This document shows, piece by piece, positions 26,251 to 40,670 of a stretch of DNA of 64,000 nucleotides. Position numbers and translations under genes: made by a program. The first letter of the stretch is position 1. Every line of letters begins with the position of its first letter. The notes under the pieces are model-generated. The model made no database searches, was not told the DNA's origin, and worked only from the letters and a program-made list of their open reading frames with translations. The DNA lies in contig NC_031771.1 in assembly GCF_001522545.3 (NCBI RefSeq), positions 30,384,884 through 30,448,883 of the forward strand, written 5' to 3'. The stretch comes from Parus major (taxonomy: Eukaryota; Chordata; Aves; Passeriformes; Paridae).

Positions 26251-29048
26251 TTGGCAAAATAGAAGATGCAAATTCTGTATGTTGAATTTTTATATAGTGA
26301 GGAACTGAGTTTTACTGATAATGAAAATTAACTTTTTTTATCTCTATATAGGTTGATTCAGCAGAGAGTAGAGAAAAAGAAGCAGGGAAATCACAGTGAG
26401 AGTCTAAAATTCACAATATCAGATGTTAAACATTTATAGTAAAAGCTATGAATCAGTTGGGACAGTAAATTTGACAGGTATGTTTCAATGATTTTCCCCT
26501 TACATGCAAGAAAATACAAAGGTATTTCCTTGGTTTAGTGGAATAAATACAGATGGATAACAATTTTAGTAAACATTTTTATGAACTTCCCAATCCCTGA
26601 AAAAAACTTCTATCAGCCTCTGCATCATACTTGGTTGTTGCTTGGGGGTTTGTTTTGGATTTTTTTTTCTATTTTTCCCTTCTGGATCCTCACATAATAT
26701 CATATTTGGATGGATTTTCCAGGCATTATTTCCTCACTCTTTCAAATAAATCTGAGTAAAACAAGGAGCCTGTCAAATGCAGCTATAACAAAGAATTTTT
26801 CTTCTTGACTGCATCTTCCTTTCCTGTAAACAGAAACAATAATTTGTCACAGAAAAATAGAATTTCTCTTTATAGCACATGGAACAACTCTGACCATGAA
26901 TTCTCTTGAGAAATCAGAAATTAACTTTCATGGGCTTATTTTCTTTATGATATTGGATCAGATAAAAATTAAAACATTGTAGAATTAGTCTCTCCATTTT
27001 TGTGGTCATATTCTTTTACCTTATCTTCCAGGCTGCAGCCATCTTTTGTCTCATCTTAAGCCTCTCTAGCAAAATGGAGCTGGCTCCTTAGATTTGCCTT
27101 CTACTTATTTTTGCAATATAAACAGTGAACAGAAAAAACCTGTGGTGTTTCATTCTTTTTCTGACTTTTCTTTCAAGGCGTGTTTTTTTCTTTACACCTC
27201 CACTGATACTCCGATATCTAAAAAGATACTAGTTTCTATTCAATTCACCAATTTGATCTTTTTCCTACTCATACATCACCATTTGCATCATTGCCACATG
27301 AAAACATAGTAAGAAAAATGTCAGCCAAACAGGTTTTTTGGCCAACACACCACAATTTATTCAAAGCATTTTATTAACCAGTGAGGTACCTTACACATTA
27401 TTTTAGAATCAGCAAAAGGTTCTGGCAACATAAAACTAGTTTAGTTTACCCATTTTTTGGATCACTACAAAACTATAATTTTTTTATTTTTCCTCCCAAC
27501 TGGAACCACAAAAAAGTTTGAATTATTGAGATATCCTGGAAAGAGAATTTTCAGTGCATGATGGGTGGAGGCCATTTTCCATCGTTGAGAAGAGAAACAG
27601 CCTCTAGGTACCAGGAATATCCCCTGATCTTTTCTGCTGGACAACTTGTTTCTGAGTTGGAGCACTGTTCTTGAAGAAAAATTTATGTTAGTTAAATAGT
27701 ATTCCTGTTTTCTTCTAACAGATTTCATTAATCTAATGCTGATGTCAGAGGATTTCTCCTTGTTTACATTGATATCAAAAAACTTGCATTGACTCAAGAG
27801 AACAGTAGGTGTTCTTTCCTGAAATAAACTGAAAAAAGTTTTATTTATCTTAATATGTCTGAATTTGCTGTGACAAATATGTAGTTATAAAAACTGAAAA
27901 TAAAATATTTGGACATAGTACAATGGATGTGTTGTATTTCCCTTCTTGCAGAAAATAGAAAAACTTAGGAGCAAAATAACCACTGACTACCAGGCATATT
28001 CCACATTGTTTTCACTTAGTCTTGTGGAATTAAAAATATTTTTAAATAATTTATATTGAAAGTAGACAAGTCAAGTCCTAGTGACAATATTCAGATAAAA
28101 TTATTGAGAAAGAAAATCGGATAGTCCTGACTTTCTACCTGCACTGCAGAGGTTACTGTATCTGATACATGTTCTTATGAAAAGAGGGCACCATAAATGC
28201 ATTTTGGTTGCATGGTAGATAATCAGCTCTTTTCCAAAGGTAGACACAACAGGGTACATACCTGAATGCTTAATGTTAGATTGTTTTGTGGCTTTCTTGT
28301 TTTAGAAGATAGTTTAAATGACTGATTTACAGTATTAACAATGGCCTCCATGGTCTGGTAAAGGATATACAAAATTATTTATTAAAATAATACCACTTTT
28401 TTAAATAACACACTAGTATACTCTGCATTCAAGTCTCTGTCACCTTAAAAGAGTAAACAAAAAATTTTGCAAAAATGGTATTGGCAAATAATGCTTTAGC
28501 TCTAACATAGCTCTCCTACGCACTCCCCTGAAACTCATTTCTTTATTGTTTGATAGTTCTGGTAAATTCTGCTCAAGTATCAAAAAAAAATCCCCCAGGA
28601 TGACACAACAGTGTGTGAATGAGATGACTTATTCTTTGAGTTGGTGTCTAATAATTCAGATTAATCTTGTTCATCCTTTACTATTTTTTAAATGATGCTG
28701 TAGTAACATTAGCTTGCTCACCTATTGTTTAGGTGATTTTACCATCACCTACTATTTAGGCCAGAAAACATAATTCTGCCAAAATACGTCTTAGCTCTCC
28801 AGAAGCAGATCTTAAACCAGATCATAAGAAAACAGAAGCAAACTCATGAACCTCATACTTCAAGGTGCACAGCTTGTCTGTGTGCAGCCACAGGATGTCA
28901 CTGATGTTCCGCTTACATGTCACAAACAATTAAAAGTAATCTCGGAACAGAATGTGCTCTCCCACGTGTTGAGACACCATTAGTAAAATCCAGCTTAATG
29001 AGAAACCTAACTGCTGAAGGGGTATCAGCAGGCCAGATTAAAACCAAA
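26251..29048. other. Non-coding AT-rich DNA, no gene seen
   Basis: Unique AT-rich sequence between the 26.1-kb CR1 copy and the solo LTR. Nothing recognised. Confidence 0.6.
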
Positions 29049-29053
29049 AGAGT

Positions 29054-30089
29054 TGTATGGGGTTTATGCAGCAGCAGTTTGGTAGCTAGGGGACTAGAGG
29101 GGTGGCTTCTGTGAGAAGCTTCCCCTTGGAATGGCAGCCAGTTCCAAGGTGGGCCCACTGCTGGCCAAGGCTGAGCCCATCAGCAATGGGATGGCAGATC
29201 TAAGAAGGGGAAGCAAGCTAAAGAAATGGCTCTTTGAGCCAGTGAAGAGAGTGAGAGAAAATATGTGAGAGAACAGCCCTGCAGACACTGAGGTCAGTGG
29301 ATAAGGAGAGGCAGGAGGAGTTCCAGGTGCCAGAGCAGAGGTTGCTCTGCAGCCCATGGTGAGGCAGCTGTGCCCTTGCAGCCCATGGAGGTTCACATGC
29401 TGGAGCAGATGGGTGCCTGAAGGAGGGTGATCCTGTGGAAAGCCTGCACATGAGCAGGCTCCTGTGGAACCTGTGGACTCATGGAGAGAGGAGCACATGC
29501 TGGAGAAACTTGCTGGCAGGACTCATGATCCCATGGGGTTACATGCTGGAGCAGCCTGTTCCTGATGGACTGAATTCTTGGAAGAGACCAATGCTGGAGC
29601 AACCTGTGGAGAATTGCACCCTGTGGGAAGGATTGTGTTTGAGAGGTTTGTAGGGGACCATCTTCTGTGGGAAGGACCCCATGATGGAACAGGGAAGAGT
29701 GTAAGGAGTCCTTCCCTTGGGGAGGAAGGGGAGACAATGTGTGATGAACTGACCGCAGCCCCCATTCCCTGTCCCCCTGTACCACTGAAGGGGAGGAGAT
29801 AGAGAAAATTGTCAGTGAAGTCAGGCCTTGGAAGAAGAGACAGCTGGGGGGAAAATGTTTGTTAGATTTGGTTTCCTTTCTCATTACTCTACTCTGATTT
29901 GGTTGGTAATAAATTAACCTTATTTCCTCAAGTCAAGTCTGCTTTGCTCATGATGGTAATTGGTGAGTGCCCTTGCTTCAACTCATGAGCCTTTCATTGT
30001 ATTTTTATTCCCTTGTCCAGCTGGAGAGGGGAGTGACAGAACCAATTTTGTGGGCATCCTTGTATCCAGCTGTGTTCCAACCCAGCACA
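29054..30089 (+). mobile_element. Solo LTR of an avian endogenous retrovirus (ERVL-like)
   Basis: The element begins TGTATGGGG, ends CCCAGCACA (TG...CA ends) and is flanked by identical AGAGT at 29049-29053 and 30090-30094, a 5-bp target duplication as is usual for ERVL. It is about 1,036 bases and GC-richer than its surroundings. It carries AATAAATTAACC with GT-rich sequence after it (polyadenylation region) near 29908. A degenerate repeat of about 46-52 bases around 'atgctggag' fills 29397-29690. I recognise the passage around 'gatgaactgaccgcagccc' from a family abundant in songbirds. No gag, pol or env sequence adjoins, so it is a recombined solo LTR. The many 60-160-codon frames here are not genes. 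Confidence 0.85.
29397..29690 (+). repeat. Degenerate tandem repeat inside the LTR (unit about 46-52 bp)
   Basis: The phrase 'atgctggag' or a close variant recurs at 29397, 29497, 29543 and 29591. Weaker copies lie near 29449, 29638 and 29681, giving steps of about 45-52 bases. Each unit tends to contain 'ctgtgg' or 'ccatgg'. The array sits upstream of the LTR polyadenylation region, where LTR enhancer repeats are commonly found. Confidence 0.6.
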
Positions 30090-30094
30090 AGAGT

Positions 30095-33000
30095 CAACTC
30101 AGCTGGAGAATAATTTAGAGGTTGATTCTGCAGCTGGGGGAAATCTCCTTTTACACTGTATTGTTACCATGTTAGCAACACGTTGTGATATGAGATCCTG
30201 ATCTGCCCAGATCACTGAATTCCCATTTCCAAAGGCTGCCCATTGGCAAAAGGTTTGGCTTTTCTGAACCTTACTATTTGAGGTTAAGGGAGAAATCATT
30301 AAAAAATAGCTATAATATCATATGCAGAGTAAAAACTGGGCTGTTAGAGCCAAAATAAATATTTTAAATAAATAATTCTCTTCATAAATGTGTCAAGGAG
30401 TTTATAACAGTCCTATTTTATGGGCTCTGAGCAGTTTCTGATTTTTCTTGACATTTTTATAACTTCTATGGGAAAGAAAGAACATTTTGTCTTTAAGGAA
30501 AAGTTTTGACATCTTCATTATCTTACAAACAAGAAATGAGAAGCTAAGACAGCAGTATGAGAGTCTGTCTTTATTTAAAATTCGAACTTCTTTTCTTCTA
30601 CTTTGTTCAATTTCCTCTTTCCATTATTACTTTCCTCAGAGATTTTTTTACTGATAAATTTTGAATTAACCATTCAAGACTGCAAAGTCATACTAAAACA
30701 TAAATTATGGCTCGCCGTAATGGCCTTCTAGCACTAAACTCACTCAGGATTTAATGCAGAAATCCAGATGTGCCTACCTTGGATTCCTGCCCTGAAAAAC
30801 CCTGAAAGCCACCACTAATCTTAAAATATTTTCACTTCTCAAGACTAGGTGCTTATATTAACCATAGTGTCTGTGTGGCTTGGGTCATGTTTGGCTGTAC
30901 ATGTACACAGTACAATCTAAAACAATTTTGTTAAAATCCATGTATTTACCTATCCTCAGATGTGTCCACCCCAACACCCCACAGATCTGTTTTGTTTAGC
31001 ACTCCAATATTGACAAGAACCCAAGAAGGATTCTGGTGGTATCTATACGGTACAGTAGCAACATCTTCACTGCTCCTTTAATCTGACCTCAGGCTATTTA
31101 ACACAGGCTACCTTCAGGAATTAGGAGTTCCTGTGGAAGACAGAAGCACATGCCTTCAGAAGCAAAGGACCACTACTTATAACAACTGACTTTGCAAAAG
31201 ATAATTTTCCATTTTGGGAAAACTCCCTGAAACCTGTTACAGCAGCCGAGACAAAGGGGGTAAATCAGATACCAGTTATTGCAGCATCATGCAGCATTGC
31301 TGTTTGGTTTTACTGGCTACTTTATCCAACTATCTTGTTGGGCTGGTAGTTGCACTGGTAACTGCTGATACTCTCAATCAATAGTTTTATCTGCTTCCAT
31401 GGTAACAAAGAGCGCCCATGTGTATTAGAGTTAGAAATGTTTCCGAAGTTGCCCTCTTACATGCTAGGATCATTGTCTCAAATCTTTAGAGGCAGATGGG
31501 AAAAGTAAATCGAGGAAACAATCAGCACAATAGAAGATTTAAAGTATCTTTCCTTCTGAAAGATGTTTCATTGGGTTTTTTTCTGTTTCTTTGAATGGTT
31601 TGACAGAAACAGCAAAGAAAATGCTGAAAGGGGAAGGTCATACATACCCTCTCTCCCTTCTGCAATGTAGAAGAATAATGTAATACTGAAAGTTTCTCTC
31701 TTACAGAGACTCTCTTTCCTTTTTTAAATGGTTGGAAGGAATCTGGACTATGCTCTGTACTTGTCTCTCAGAAGCCCTTTGTCATCTTACTGAGAAACAT
31801 TATTTTCTTCTATGATTTGGCTGTTAAGGAGGAGATCAACTCCTTTTCAATTGCCAAAATTGCTGCGTTTGTCATTCCTTCCTTACACACTTAAGAGAGT
31901 GGCTAAGAGATTATCTCAGTTAAGTGATTTAATATTTTCATAGTTCATTTGGCCTTAACCTACCTGATCTGTGTACCTTGTGTAATATACCAAGTGTATT
32001 AACAGAGTTACTCAACAAGCAACCAGACTAAAAGTACACCTGGCTTGAAGATGTTTCGGGTATGCGGAACAAAGAAGAATGGGTACCTGCCACAAGAGCT
32101 GAGCCTAGGATACTCCTGACTGGAAACAGGTCTAATTGTGACATGAAAAAGACTCACAAACCAGAACCAGTGTAAAGAAGCTCTCTGTGGGACCTATAGA
32201 GCATTGTGTGAGGGTTGTGCAGCTCATGAAGCCACTGAAAAGCTGCTAAGCTGAAAACAAGTACCAACTTGCAAGGACTCAGTGGGCAGGGAAATTTATC
32301 CTCAATCATTTCTTGTTTCATGTCTTACTCAACAGATCTTTATTCATTTTTCCCCCCTTATTATTTATTTTTAAAACAATGCTTCAGAAACTGGAGGCAT
32401 TTGAGCATGCTCACTAGAAAGAAAAGTTCTGAATTGCTACCAGTCACAATTTGGGGAGAATCAAATGAAAGAAATTGTATTCTGTTCTCTCATGTGCATT
32501 TCTTTCAATACCAAAGCCTAGCTATACAATGTATCTCTGCTCCACTAGTAGACAGTGAGTACAGTCAGGTGTCCACACCATTTTGAGGGAGATTTAGAGA
32601 CTCATATATAATTTATAGACTCATCTCTTTATGCCAGAGAGAGTATTAAAATAATTTCTTGAAGTTCCATATACCCTGGGGTAGAAGAATCACCTGGCAA
32701 CGTGCACCCTGCCATTTAAGATTTGACATGGTAATTTACATTCATCATTGGAAATTAGTAGAGAAGCTTAGGTACCACTTCTTAAGACTAATTTCTGTGA
32801 GCATCTCTAAATATAATATTAAAAAAATAATAATTATACAGTAAACACCATTTTTACTACTATTTTTCAAGAGACAATTTAAAAGGACTTTTCTATAGCC
32901 TTGCCTCATATTGACCTAAAATGGCAAACATTATTGTGATTAAAATTGTCCACTTTTCTATACTTGGAATCTGCAGTGAAAATACAACTGAACACAGTGG

Positions 33001-34439
33001 AATGAAAAATTTACTCTTCTATTCACAAAGTTCAGAGGTTCATCCACAACTATTAAAATCCTCATTTTGTCTGTTGTAATTAGTCAGATAATTGGAGCTA
33101 TAGTAGTATGGGATGTGAATGATATTGCAGTGGTAGAGACCATAAAACCAAATAGAACTATGCATCTAAAGAGTTCAGGAGACTGATATCTCTCTCTGGT
33201 GCCTGAAGTGGTTGTAATTCTTCAATTAAATTAATCAGTGTTAGAGAAGTTTTGTGTCTTTGTGTAATAGCAAAAATTAGGTAAGTTGAAATACCTATAT
33301 TAGTAAAACCAAGAACAAATTTAAGAAAAGGAAAAAATAATTCAGTCTGAGTTATTTACCAGCTACCACAGGCAACCAAATGATAGAATTTAGTGGCATA
33401 ATCTTCTGATTCACACAGGAATACTGAGACATTATTCAGTTTCTTTTGTTGGAGTTGGTGTGCTTATAAAACTGGAAACAATTTTCCAAAAATAAACGGA
33501 AAAACGGTGGCTTATATGTATGAATTTTGGAAGAGTTTTAATCAGCAGCTTTTGGGACAAATCCAATTTACTCCCTCATTTTGTGTAAATACACAACATG
33601 GAATTCACAGATGAAGTCAAATGGAAGAGATGGCCCACAATGTAGCTAATTCTGCCTTTTTCTGACAAGTACTTTGTAAGCCTGATCAAGCCATCTCATT
33701 TAAAATTTTAACTAAGTCTTTATCGAAAGAAAAATTAAGTTTTCTAAAGGGATGCTTTTTACAGTATGACTTTGAACTAGCTTATAAAAAGATAGCTGAA
33801 TTGATCCTAGCTTGCAAAAAAGCAACTCCCATTTGATCTTCCCAGAAGTCATTCTTTTGGAAAATAATTTTGTGCAGAGCACAAACAAGAAGCAAGTTTA
33901 CAAGAGATATACTGGCTGGTTCTGAAGTCGATAAAAAGAGCATTTTATCCAGTGTGACAGTGGCTAGGGAATGAGTTACCATCCCTGTCTTCCAAAAACA
34001 GAAACCTGAGAGAAAAATGTTTCATGTTTAACTCTAATAACAATAGTTAGACCTTTCCAGCCTTCTGCTACTATTAATCTTTGTATTTTATTTCTGTGAT
34101 GTTCCTTTTGTTTGGCCATGGCCCTTCAGCTGAACATCTATATTATATTTCTGTCATCTCCCACGCATGCAAAATTCCTCCACAGAGGCACAGATATAAA
34201 GAAGAAACGTAAAGTATTTCTGTTATGAACCTCACCACTTTTCCTTCTCTTTTTTTCTTGTACACATATGATAGCAGAGTATGGTTTCATTACTCCAGCA
34301 ATTTCAGCAAATGAAAAATTTGTGCCCTTCCTGAAAAATATTGGTAATTTTTAAGAACACAATGTAGACCTCTGTTCCTTTGAATACTCTCATGTTATGT
34401 GGGAGTAAAGAGATAAGCAGAGAGTTTAGGCAGCTTAGA
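30095..34439. other. Non-coding AT-rich DNA, no gene seen
   Basis: Unique sequence; the longest frame is 105 codons without motifs. Confidence 0.6.
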
Positions 34440-34997
34440 AGTCTCATCACCTCAACCTCTTGATTCCCACTGCTCAAGTGTACCTTTCTGTAGAGGAGCT
34501 GAGGCAATGGCACAGGCTGTGGGAGTTCTCCTGCTCCTCTGCACGGCTTCCATCAGGATCCGGCGAGCCAAGGCAAACAGCTCTCCTCTTCCACAGCACA
34601 GAGCCCAGCTTCTGAGACCATGAGCTCCATTTGAGCACACAGAGCCAGTTTCCCTCACATATGTTCTTCAAACATAAACTTCCAGAGAGGAAGGCCCCAG
34701 GGCCAGTCTTGTTTCTAAGCAGGACTTTGAGCTGAACTGAGGACAGCTGAGATCCACTTCCCCAATGATCCCCCCCATCACTACCTCGCTTGGTGACAGA
34801 TCTGCTCCCAGTGACCTGGTGCTGAGGAGAGGAGGAACCCTGTTCCATCTCCCTGTCCCTGTTCCATGCAGCCTGTGATATGAACAAATCACGTCTGATG
34901 GATAAGGCACTCCAGTGGAGTTAAGGCAGTCTCTGTCCTTCTTGGTAAGAAGACACAAAATACAGCTAGAAGCCAACCTATGCTCTGCTGAATCTAC
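34440..34997. other. GC-richer segment abutting the 35-kb LTR
   Basis: About 550 bases of moderate GC content end where the minus-strand LTR begins. Three overlapping minus-strand frames (68, 137 and 102 codons) cross it without recognisable motifs. It could be leftover internal or leader sequence of the same provirus, which would lie on the other side of the LTR 3' end in that orientation, or unrelated old DNA. Confidence 0.3.
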
Positions 34998-35525
34998 TGG
35001 TGCAGTTTAATCCAGCAGGGAGTCAATCACCACACAGCTGCAAACTCACTCCCCACAGTGCAAGGTGGGAAGGAATTGGGGAAAAAAGGTTAAACTTGTG
35101 CATTGAGAGAAAGGCAGTGTAGCGGGACAGAAAAGGGTATGAAAATAATACAAGTGATGAAAGAATATACAAAATAAGCGATGTACAACACAATTTCTCA
35201 CCACCTGCTGACCAATGTCCAGGGAACCCCCAGTCCCTGGCCAATTCTCCCCAGTTTTATCCTTCAGAACAATGACATATGATGTAGAATATCCCTTTGG
35301 TCAGCGGAGGCAACTGTCTTAGCTGTGCCCCCTCCCAGCTTCTTGTGTCCCCCACCTTCTCTGCTGGCAGGGCAGCTGAAAAATCCTTGACTTAGAGTAA
35401 GCACCACTCAGTGCCAACTAGAACAGCAGTGTGTTATCAACATTATTCTCATCCTATATGCAAAACACAGCACTGCGCCAGCAACTAGAAAGAGAATTAA
35501 CTTTATCCCATCTGAAAGCAGGAAA
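34998..35525 (-). mobile_element. Endogenous-retrovirus LTR, minus strand
   Basis: Read in reverse it starts with a degraded form of the avian LTR opening 'tgtcctggtttcagctggg' (window end 'atctgaaagcagg') and continues through 'tgttgataacac', 'caagaagctgggaggggg' and 'aagggatattc'. It finishes with 'gtgtggtgattgac' and a decayed 'ttaaac...ca' end. The order of these blocks matches a widespread bird LTR family that I know by sight but cannot name safely. Length is about 530 bases. I found no convincing target duplication and no internal retroviral sequence. Confidence 0.75.
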
Positions 35526-38500
35526 ACTAGACACTTGAGTAATATTTGGGTTCCAAAGCATGCAAATCTTCAGTGTAAAAGTCAGGCACATTATAAAATC
35601 CATGCCTGGGAAAGGCAGGGAAGAAGCAAAAGATTTACTGGTAGCATAGCTGCCTATTCCATGTCTGTCTCTGCTCTATATCTTTGTAATAAGTTTGCAA
35701 TTGAGAATAATTTGAAAAAATTAGGTGAAAGAATTTTAATTCTTTTCTTTTCTGCAGTTCAACTTCAAATGGTCACCTAAAAGAATCAGATCCCACATCC
35801 AAACAGTTCTATCTTAAAAAAGTGCTGGGGAAATGTACATATTTTTGGAAAAGAAAGAGAAAATATAAGATTGCACACAAGAAGCTTAGCTAAAATTGTC
35901 AATTATTTAATATTTACTTGGCTTCAGCATTTCCTTGAGAATGTCAAAACAATTTCTTCTCAAAATGGTTTTTATCTCTAAGGGAAGTCACTTTTAATTC
36001 TTTTTCTTTTCAATTCAATGAATTGTAGTCTTTAACTTTCCTAGACTAAAAATGATCCTTTCAGAAACACAAAAGTAAATTAATCGTGACACCTGAACAG
36101 GGGTTAACCACATAATCTCCCATAAATAGCAAAAGAAATTGTATCACTAAATCTCCTTGCTTCAGAATGAATATTTAATACTCAAGTCAACACTCCAAAC
36201 TTGCTTGTATTGTGTGAAAGTGTGAAAAGAAAAATGAAGTTTCTATGTGATCAATGTTTTAAAACTAAACTTTCTACTGTATATACAGAGTAACACTTCA
36301 ATTTATTTAAATTTATATTGTAGGTTGTGTCCATATTAACATCATCATTTCCTCAAACAGAGAAGAAAGCAGCATAATGTCTTCTCAGGAGCTGCTGCAA
36401 TGCATCAGTTTCAGACTGTGCCAGTGTGCTCCTTTATCAGTGATTTTTGCACTAGCATTTTTGTCCAGATTGGTGATTTTGAAGTGTGTCTAGGTGAGAA
36501 AATCATTCCACCAGATACATTCAATAAATCATTATTAAAAAAAAAAACAAAAACAGACAAGCAAACAAGGACAACAACCAAAACTCTGGACTTCTGGAGA
36601 ACATTTCCTTTTTTTTTTCCTTTCATCCTGTTCATTTTTACACAGACAGTGCATTAAAATATTCAAAAAGATAAAGCACTGCTTTCTTTAGGAACCTCAC
36701 CTTAACTTCCTGAAGAAAAATAGCACTTAGTGGTGAAGAAACCTTACTGACAGACAGAGAGGAGACACAGAATCGTTATTAATTTAGCCTGGAAATGCTC
36801 TGACTTGAGGTAAAATACTTGGGATATATCTGAAGTCTTTAGCGTAAGACCTCTTTTATTAAAGTGGTTAGACACACATGTTTAAGAAACCTGCAAATTA
36901 AAACTATATTTTTCTATTTGAAGGTTATTTTCCAGTCAACATCATATAGACTTTCACCGTGATAGCACCATAACACTGTAAGACATATCATTTTTTCACT
37001 CAAAGCAAAACAAACTTAAACCAGACTGAATACTTTCCCCTGCAAAGCAGTACCTAAAATAGGAAAAAAAAAAAAAAAATTAAAGGGTTTTTTAAGAAAC
37101 ATATTTCAGAATGTATTAATCCCTTTAAACTGACAAAGATTCATTTCCTATTGATAATTTGCAACTCACAAGAGAGTAATATTGAATTTTTATGAGAATA
37201 AAAGTAACAGTCTTTAAAAATTAATGAGTGATAATGATCTAGCCTCATATCCCTTGCTATCCAAAAATAGAAAAAGTAGTAATTTAAAAAGCACAATTCA
37301 AACCTATTCAAATGCTCAACCACACCTTCCTGGCTTTTTTCCTATGTAAAAAAATCAGTTTGTATCTAACCTGTCTGAGAAGGTTCTCTTCTAGTGTGAA
37401 ACTACTTTAATTGCCAGTGCATAGAACCCACGTTTCACCTGGAAAGTGATTGATGCAGCTCTGCAAAATCAGGTAGTGAATTTTTGGTGTTGACAAGGGC
37501 TCCCTCTTGTGATGTTATACTGAATTTGGATTCATTCCGAGGCATTAGACTGGACCATTATTTTATGAGTGAAAATGCTTCACTAAGCAGTTAGGGAATG
37601 TCAAGTGCATTGCGTCCTCCAAGTTGGAGATGTGTACGATTGTCCTAACTATTCAAAATATGCAGAAAACCTGGAAGTTAGGAAGGAAAACACATGCAAT
37701 GACATGATTGTTCACATAAACATGGATTTTTGCAAGAATTATGAGAAGAGTCTTATATTTTTGTTATATAATAATGCAATATAAATAAAAATCCAATCAT
37801 TAAAGTCAGAAGGTTGTAAAGTAAAATAGACTGCTATCAATAACATGAATGTTTTAATAAATATATAAAATTGTACTTATGAAGGTTTATTAAGGACAAT
37901 ATCTTTGTTTGGAATTTTTTCCAAAGTGCTTGTATATGGACAGAGCTCTTAAACAACTGCTTCTCTTTCAATTCAATTCTCTTTTCATACAATTACCAAA
38001 ATTATTTGTAATAAGTTTCCAATAAGTACATCCTTTAATTAATACCAAATTGTTTCTTTCCCTTTTAAAAATAATTAAAATGCCATTCTCTGATTTCAGC
38101 AAATAGAAAAATATCACTATATTGATTTAAGATAATTTAATTCCCTAAGCAAAGATCATGGAAAACAATATCAGTAATGTCTGTGGGCATTATGAAACTT
38201 GAGCTTCCTGAATAAACATTTCTTCTAGTATTACATACTTTCACCTCTCAGAGGTCAAAACCAAGGAGCAAAACTAGATCCCTAGTAGGCATCTGCACAA
38301 CCAAACTTCACCCACTGCCCAAAATGTAAACTAATTGAAAATGGAAATTACATACTGCAGGCAGAAGGTTACTTGGGTACACACTGCCCTTTCAGCTGAT
38401 TAGAGCCTGTCAGTACTGTAGGAATACAACGTTTATTATCCCCTTCAATTTTGGTTTGGTAATTTGCAATTATAGGTACATTATATATGATATAAACTCC

Positions 38501-40670
38501 AAGCTATTAGCATAAAAGCCAAACTGAAAAGATGAATACAGATAGCTCAGAGTAACTTGAATGAATTAGTCAGTGTCAAGAAGCTTTGCATATCACAGTG
38601 TGTTCCTAAAATATTACCTAAATCCTATAGCTGTCTGCATGAAAGTAGGTGTCCTTACATTGTGTCATTATTGATTTGCCTCCCTCAAATGAGCTAACAT
38701 TGAGACTATGCTGTCTTCAAGGAAAAGAACAGCTTTCATCAAATCCAGATAGTTATTTCTCACAACAAACATATGAAGGTGCTTATTGCACCAACATATG
38801 TATCCTACTACCACTCCTTCTTGCAGCTTATTTGGTACCATTTTCCACGATAATAGCTCAAAAATTATGACTGCACACAGAATTATCTGTAAACTGGGTC
38901 AAATGGAAACTGATTTTTCTAAAAAACACCTTGGACTAGTACTTGGTTGTAGTAATTTTTCCATTAAAACATCACCAGTTGTGTATTTTTTTACAAGGCA
39001 TGTAGGATCTGCTCAGCCAGATACAAAAGAGGGAAACCACCTCCTAACAAATTTACTATCAGAGATTCAGCATCAGAGCTAAAACTGCAGGCAATCTGAA
39101 CCCCAGCTATCTCAATCAAGCTCCTTATGGCTGTGAAGTTTCAGCCCAGGAAGAGCTTGGACAAACATTTTGGTCAGAACAGGCTATATGCAATATAAAG
39201 AGGCAAAAAAAGGGAAACTGGAATATGAAAATAATCGGTGCTGCTTCTATTTTTACTCCACTGATTTCAATGTGCATGTTAACCTCGGGATGCTTAGCTT
39301 AGCAAGGAGCCCAAATTTATAGGCTGTCCCAAACTCCTTAAAAATCAAATACCATGTATTTATATCAAAGTCCCATAGACTGATATAGGAGGGAACTTTT
39401 AAAGCTTTCAGTTGGGGGAAATGGCAGACAGACTTCCTTTTGAGATATCAAAATATATATAAAAACATAAGACTGAGTTATACTAAGAATTACAAACTTT
39501 TTAACATTCTGAGAAAACTATAAAGTATATGTTTATGTCAACTGTTACTTTACCTATTTACTTTACCTTGGAGAATGGCAATAAATGAAAGAGAGTAGAA
39601 AATCTGACAGGTTAATTCACATCCTTGCATATTTTAAGCACCCAGAGAAACATAAAAATCGTAATGTCCCCTTCATATTCATTTAACAGAAAAATACCAC
39701 CATTTAAACAGTCAGAAAGGTGAAATCTACAGAGTCCATTGGTACAAGGCGTAAAACATGTTTCCAAAATTTCTCCTTTAAACTTGTACAGAACTGAAAC
39801 TAGTTATATCAAAATGTTGACAATTGTTTATATTTGTTTTATAAAAGGAGGGATTCAACTGAACAAATACTTGTGAGACTGTAAAATCAAATCAGCATGC
39901 ATATCCTGTTATTGGCTATTCAAATAAAGCAAGCAGACATCTTATTTCCACTGCCTTTAGACAGCATAGAAGGGTTCACTACTGCCCATATCCAGCTACT
40001 TTACACTTTCTCCACACCCCTGAGATAAGCAGATGAGTCAAACTGAACCTCAGTCATTTGCCTCTAATTCTAAAGAAAATTCACCTTTCAGGCTTTTTTT
40101 TCTACCTCTTCATTTTGGTGATACGATGAGCTTAAAAGCTGACACGCATCCTCTTACTAACTCAAATACTGTTTTTATGTACTACACACACGTCACTTGC
40201 ATTGCATATGGATATGCTTGTGAATATGAAAATGTATCTGTACATGTGTATTTCAAGTTGTTAAATACTTGCAGAGTTCTCCATGCTGTGAAGTGTTCTC
40301 AGTTCCAAATCTTAGTGAGGCAAAATCAAATTTTAGACAACTGTGAGAAAACAGAGAAGGGAAAAAAGGAACCCAAGTGCAACTTGCTGTTAGCAAGCCC
40401 TAACTTCATTTAACTGGCTTTAAACAGGAAACCACTGTACAGACAGGATGTGCTGCACAAATAAATAATCTGGTCATGGAAAATTAAACATAATCTTTCT
40501 AGTAATGTCAGTAGAGAGGCAGTCACCTGGCTTGGCAAAGTAAAGATTATCTGCTGATAGTACAGGCCATAAAACTTCATATCCAGACAAGTTATGTTAA
40601 AAAAAGAAAATTGTTTACTGTAAAGTGAGTCATGCTTCCCATAAAGTGATGAACACCAGCTCTTATTATA
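35526..40670. other. Non-coding AT-rich DNA, no gene seen
   Basis: Strongly AT-rich, with A-runs near 36.54 and 37.06 kb. The 126-codon frame at 40033-40413 is cysteine- and tyrosine-rich by chance and shows no domain. Confidence 0.55.
37064..37079 (+). repeat. A16 homopolymer
   Basis: Uninterrupted A run in non-coding DNA, with no recognisable retrocopy beside it. Confidence 0.85.

Noticed and set aside
29094..29884. Open frames of up to 163 codons on both strands
   Set aside because: All lie within the solo LTR and result from its tandem repeats and higher GC content.
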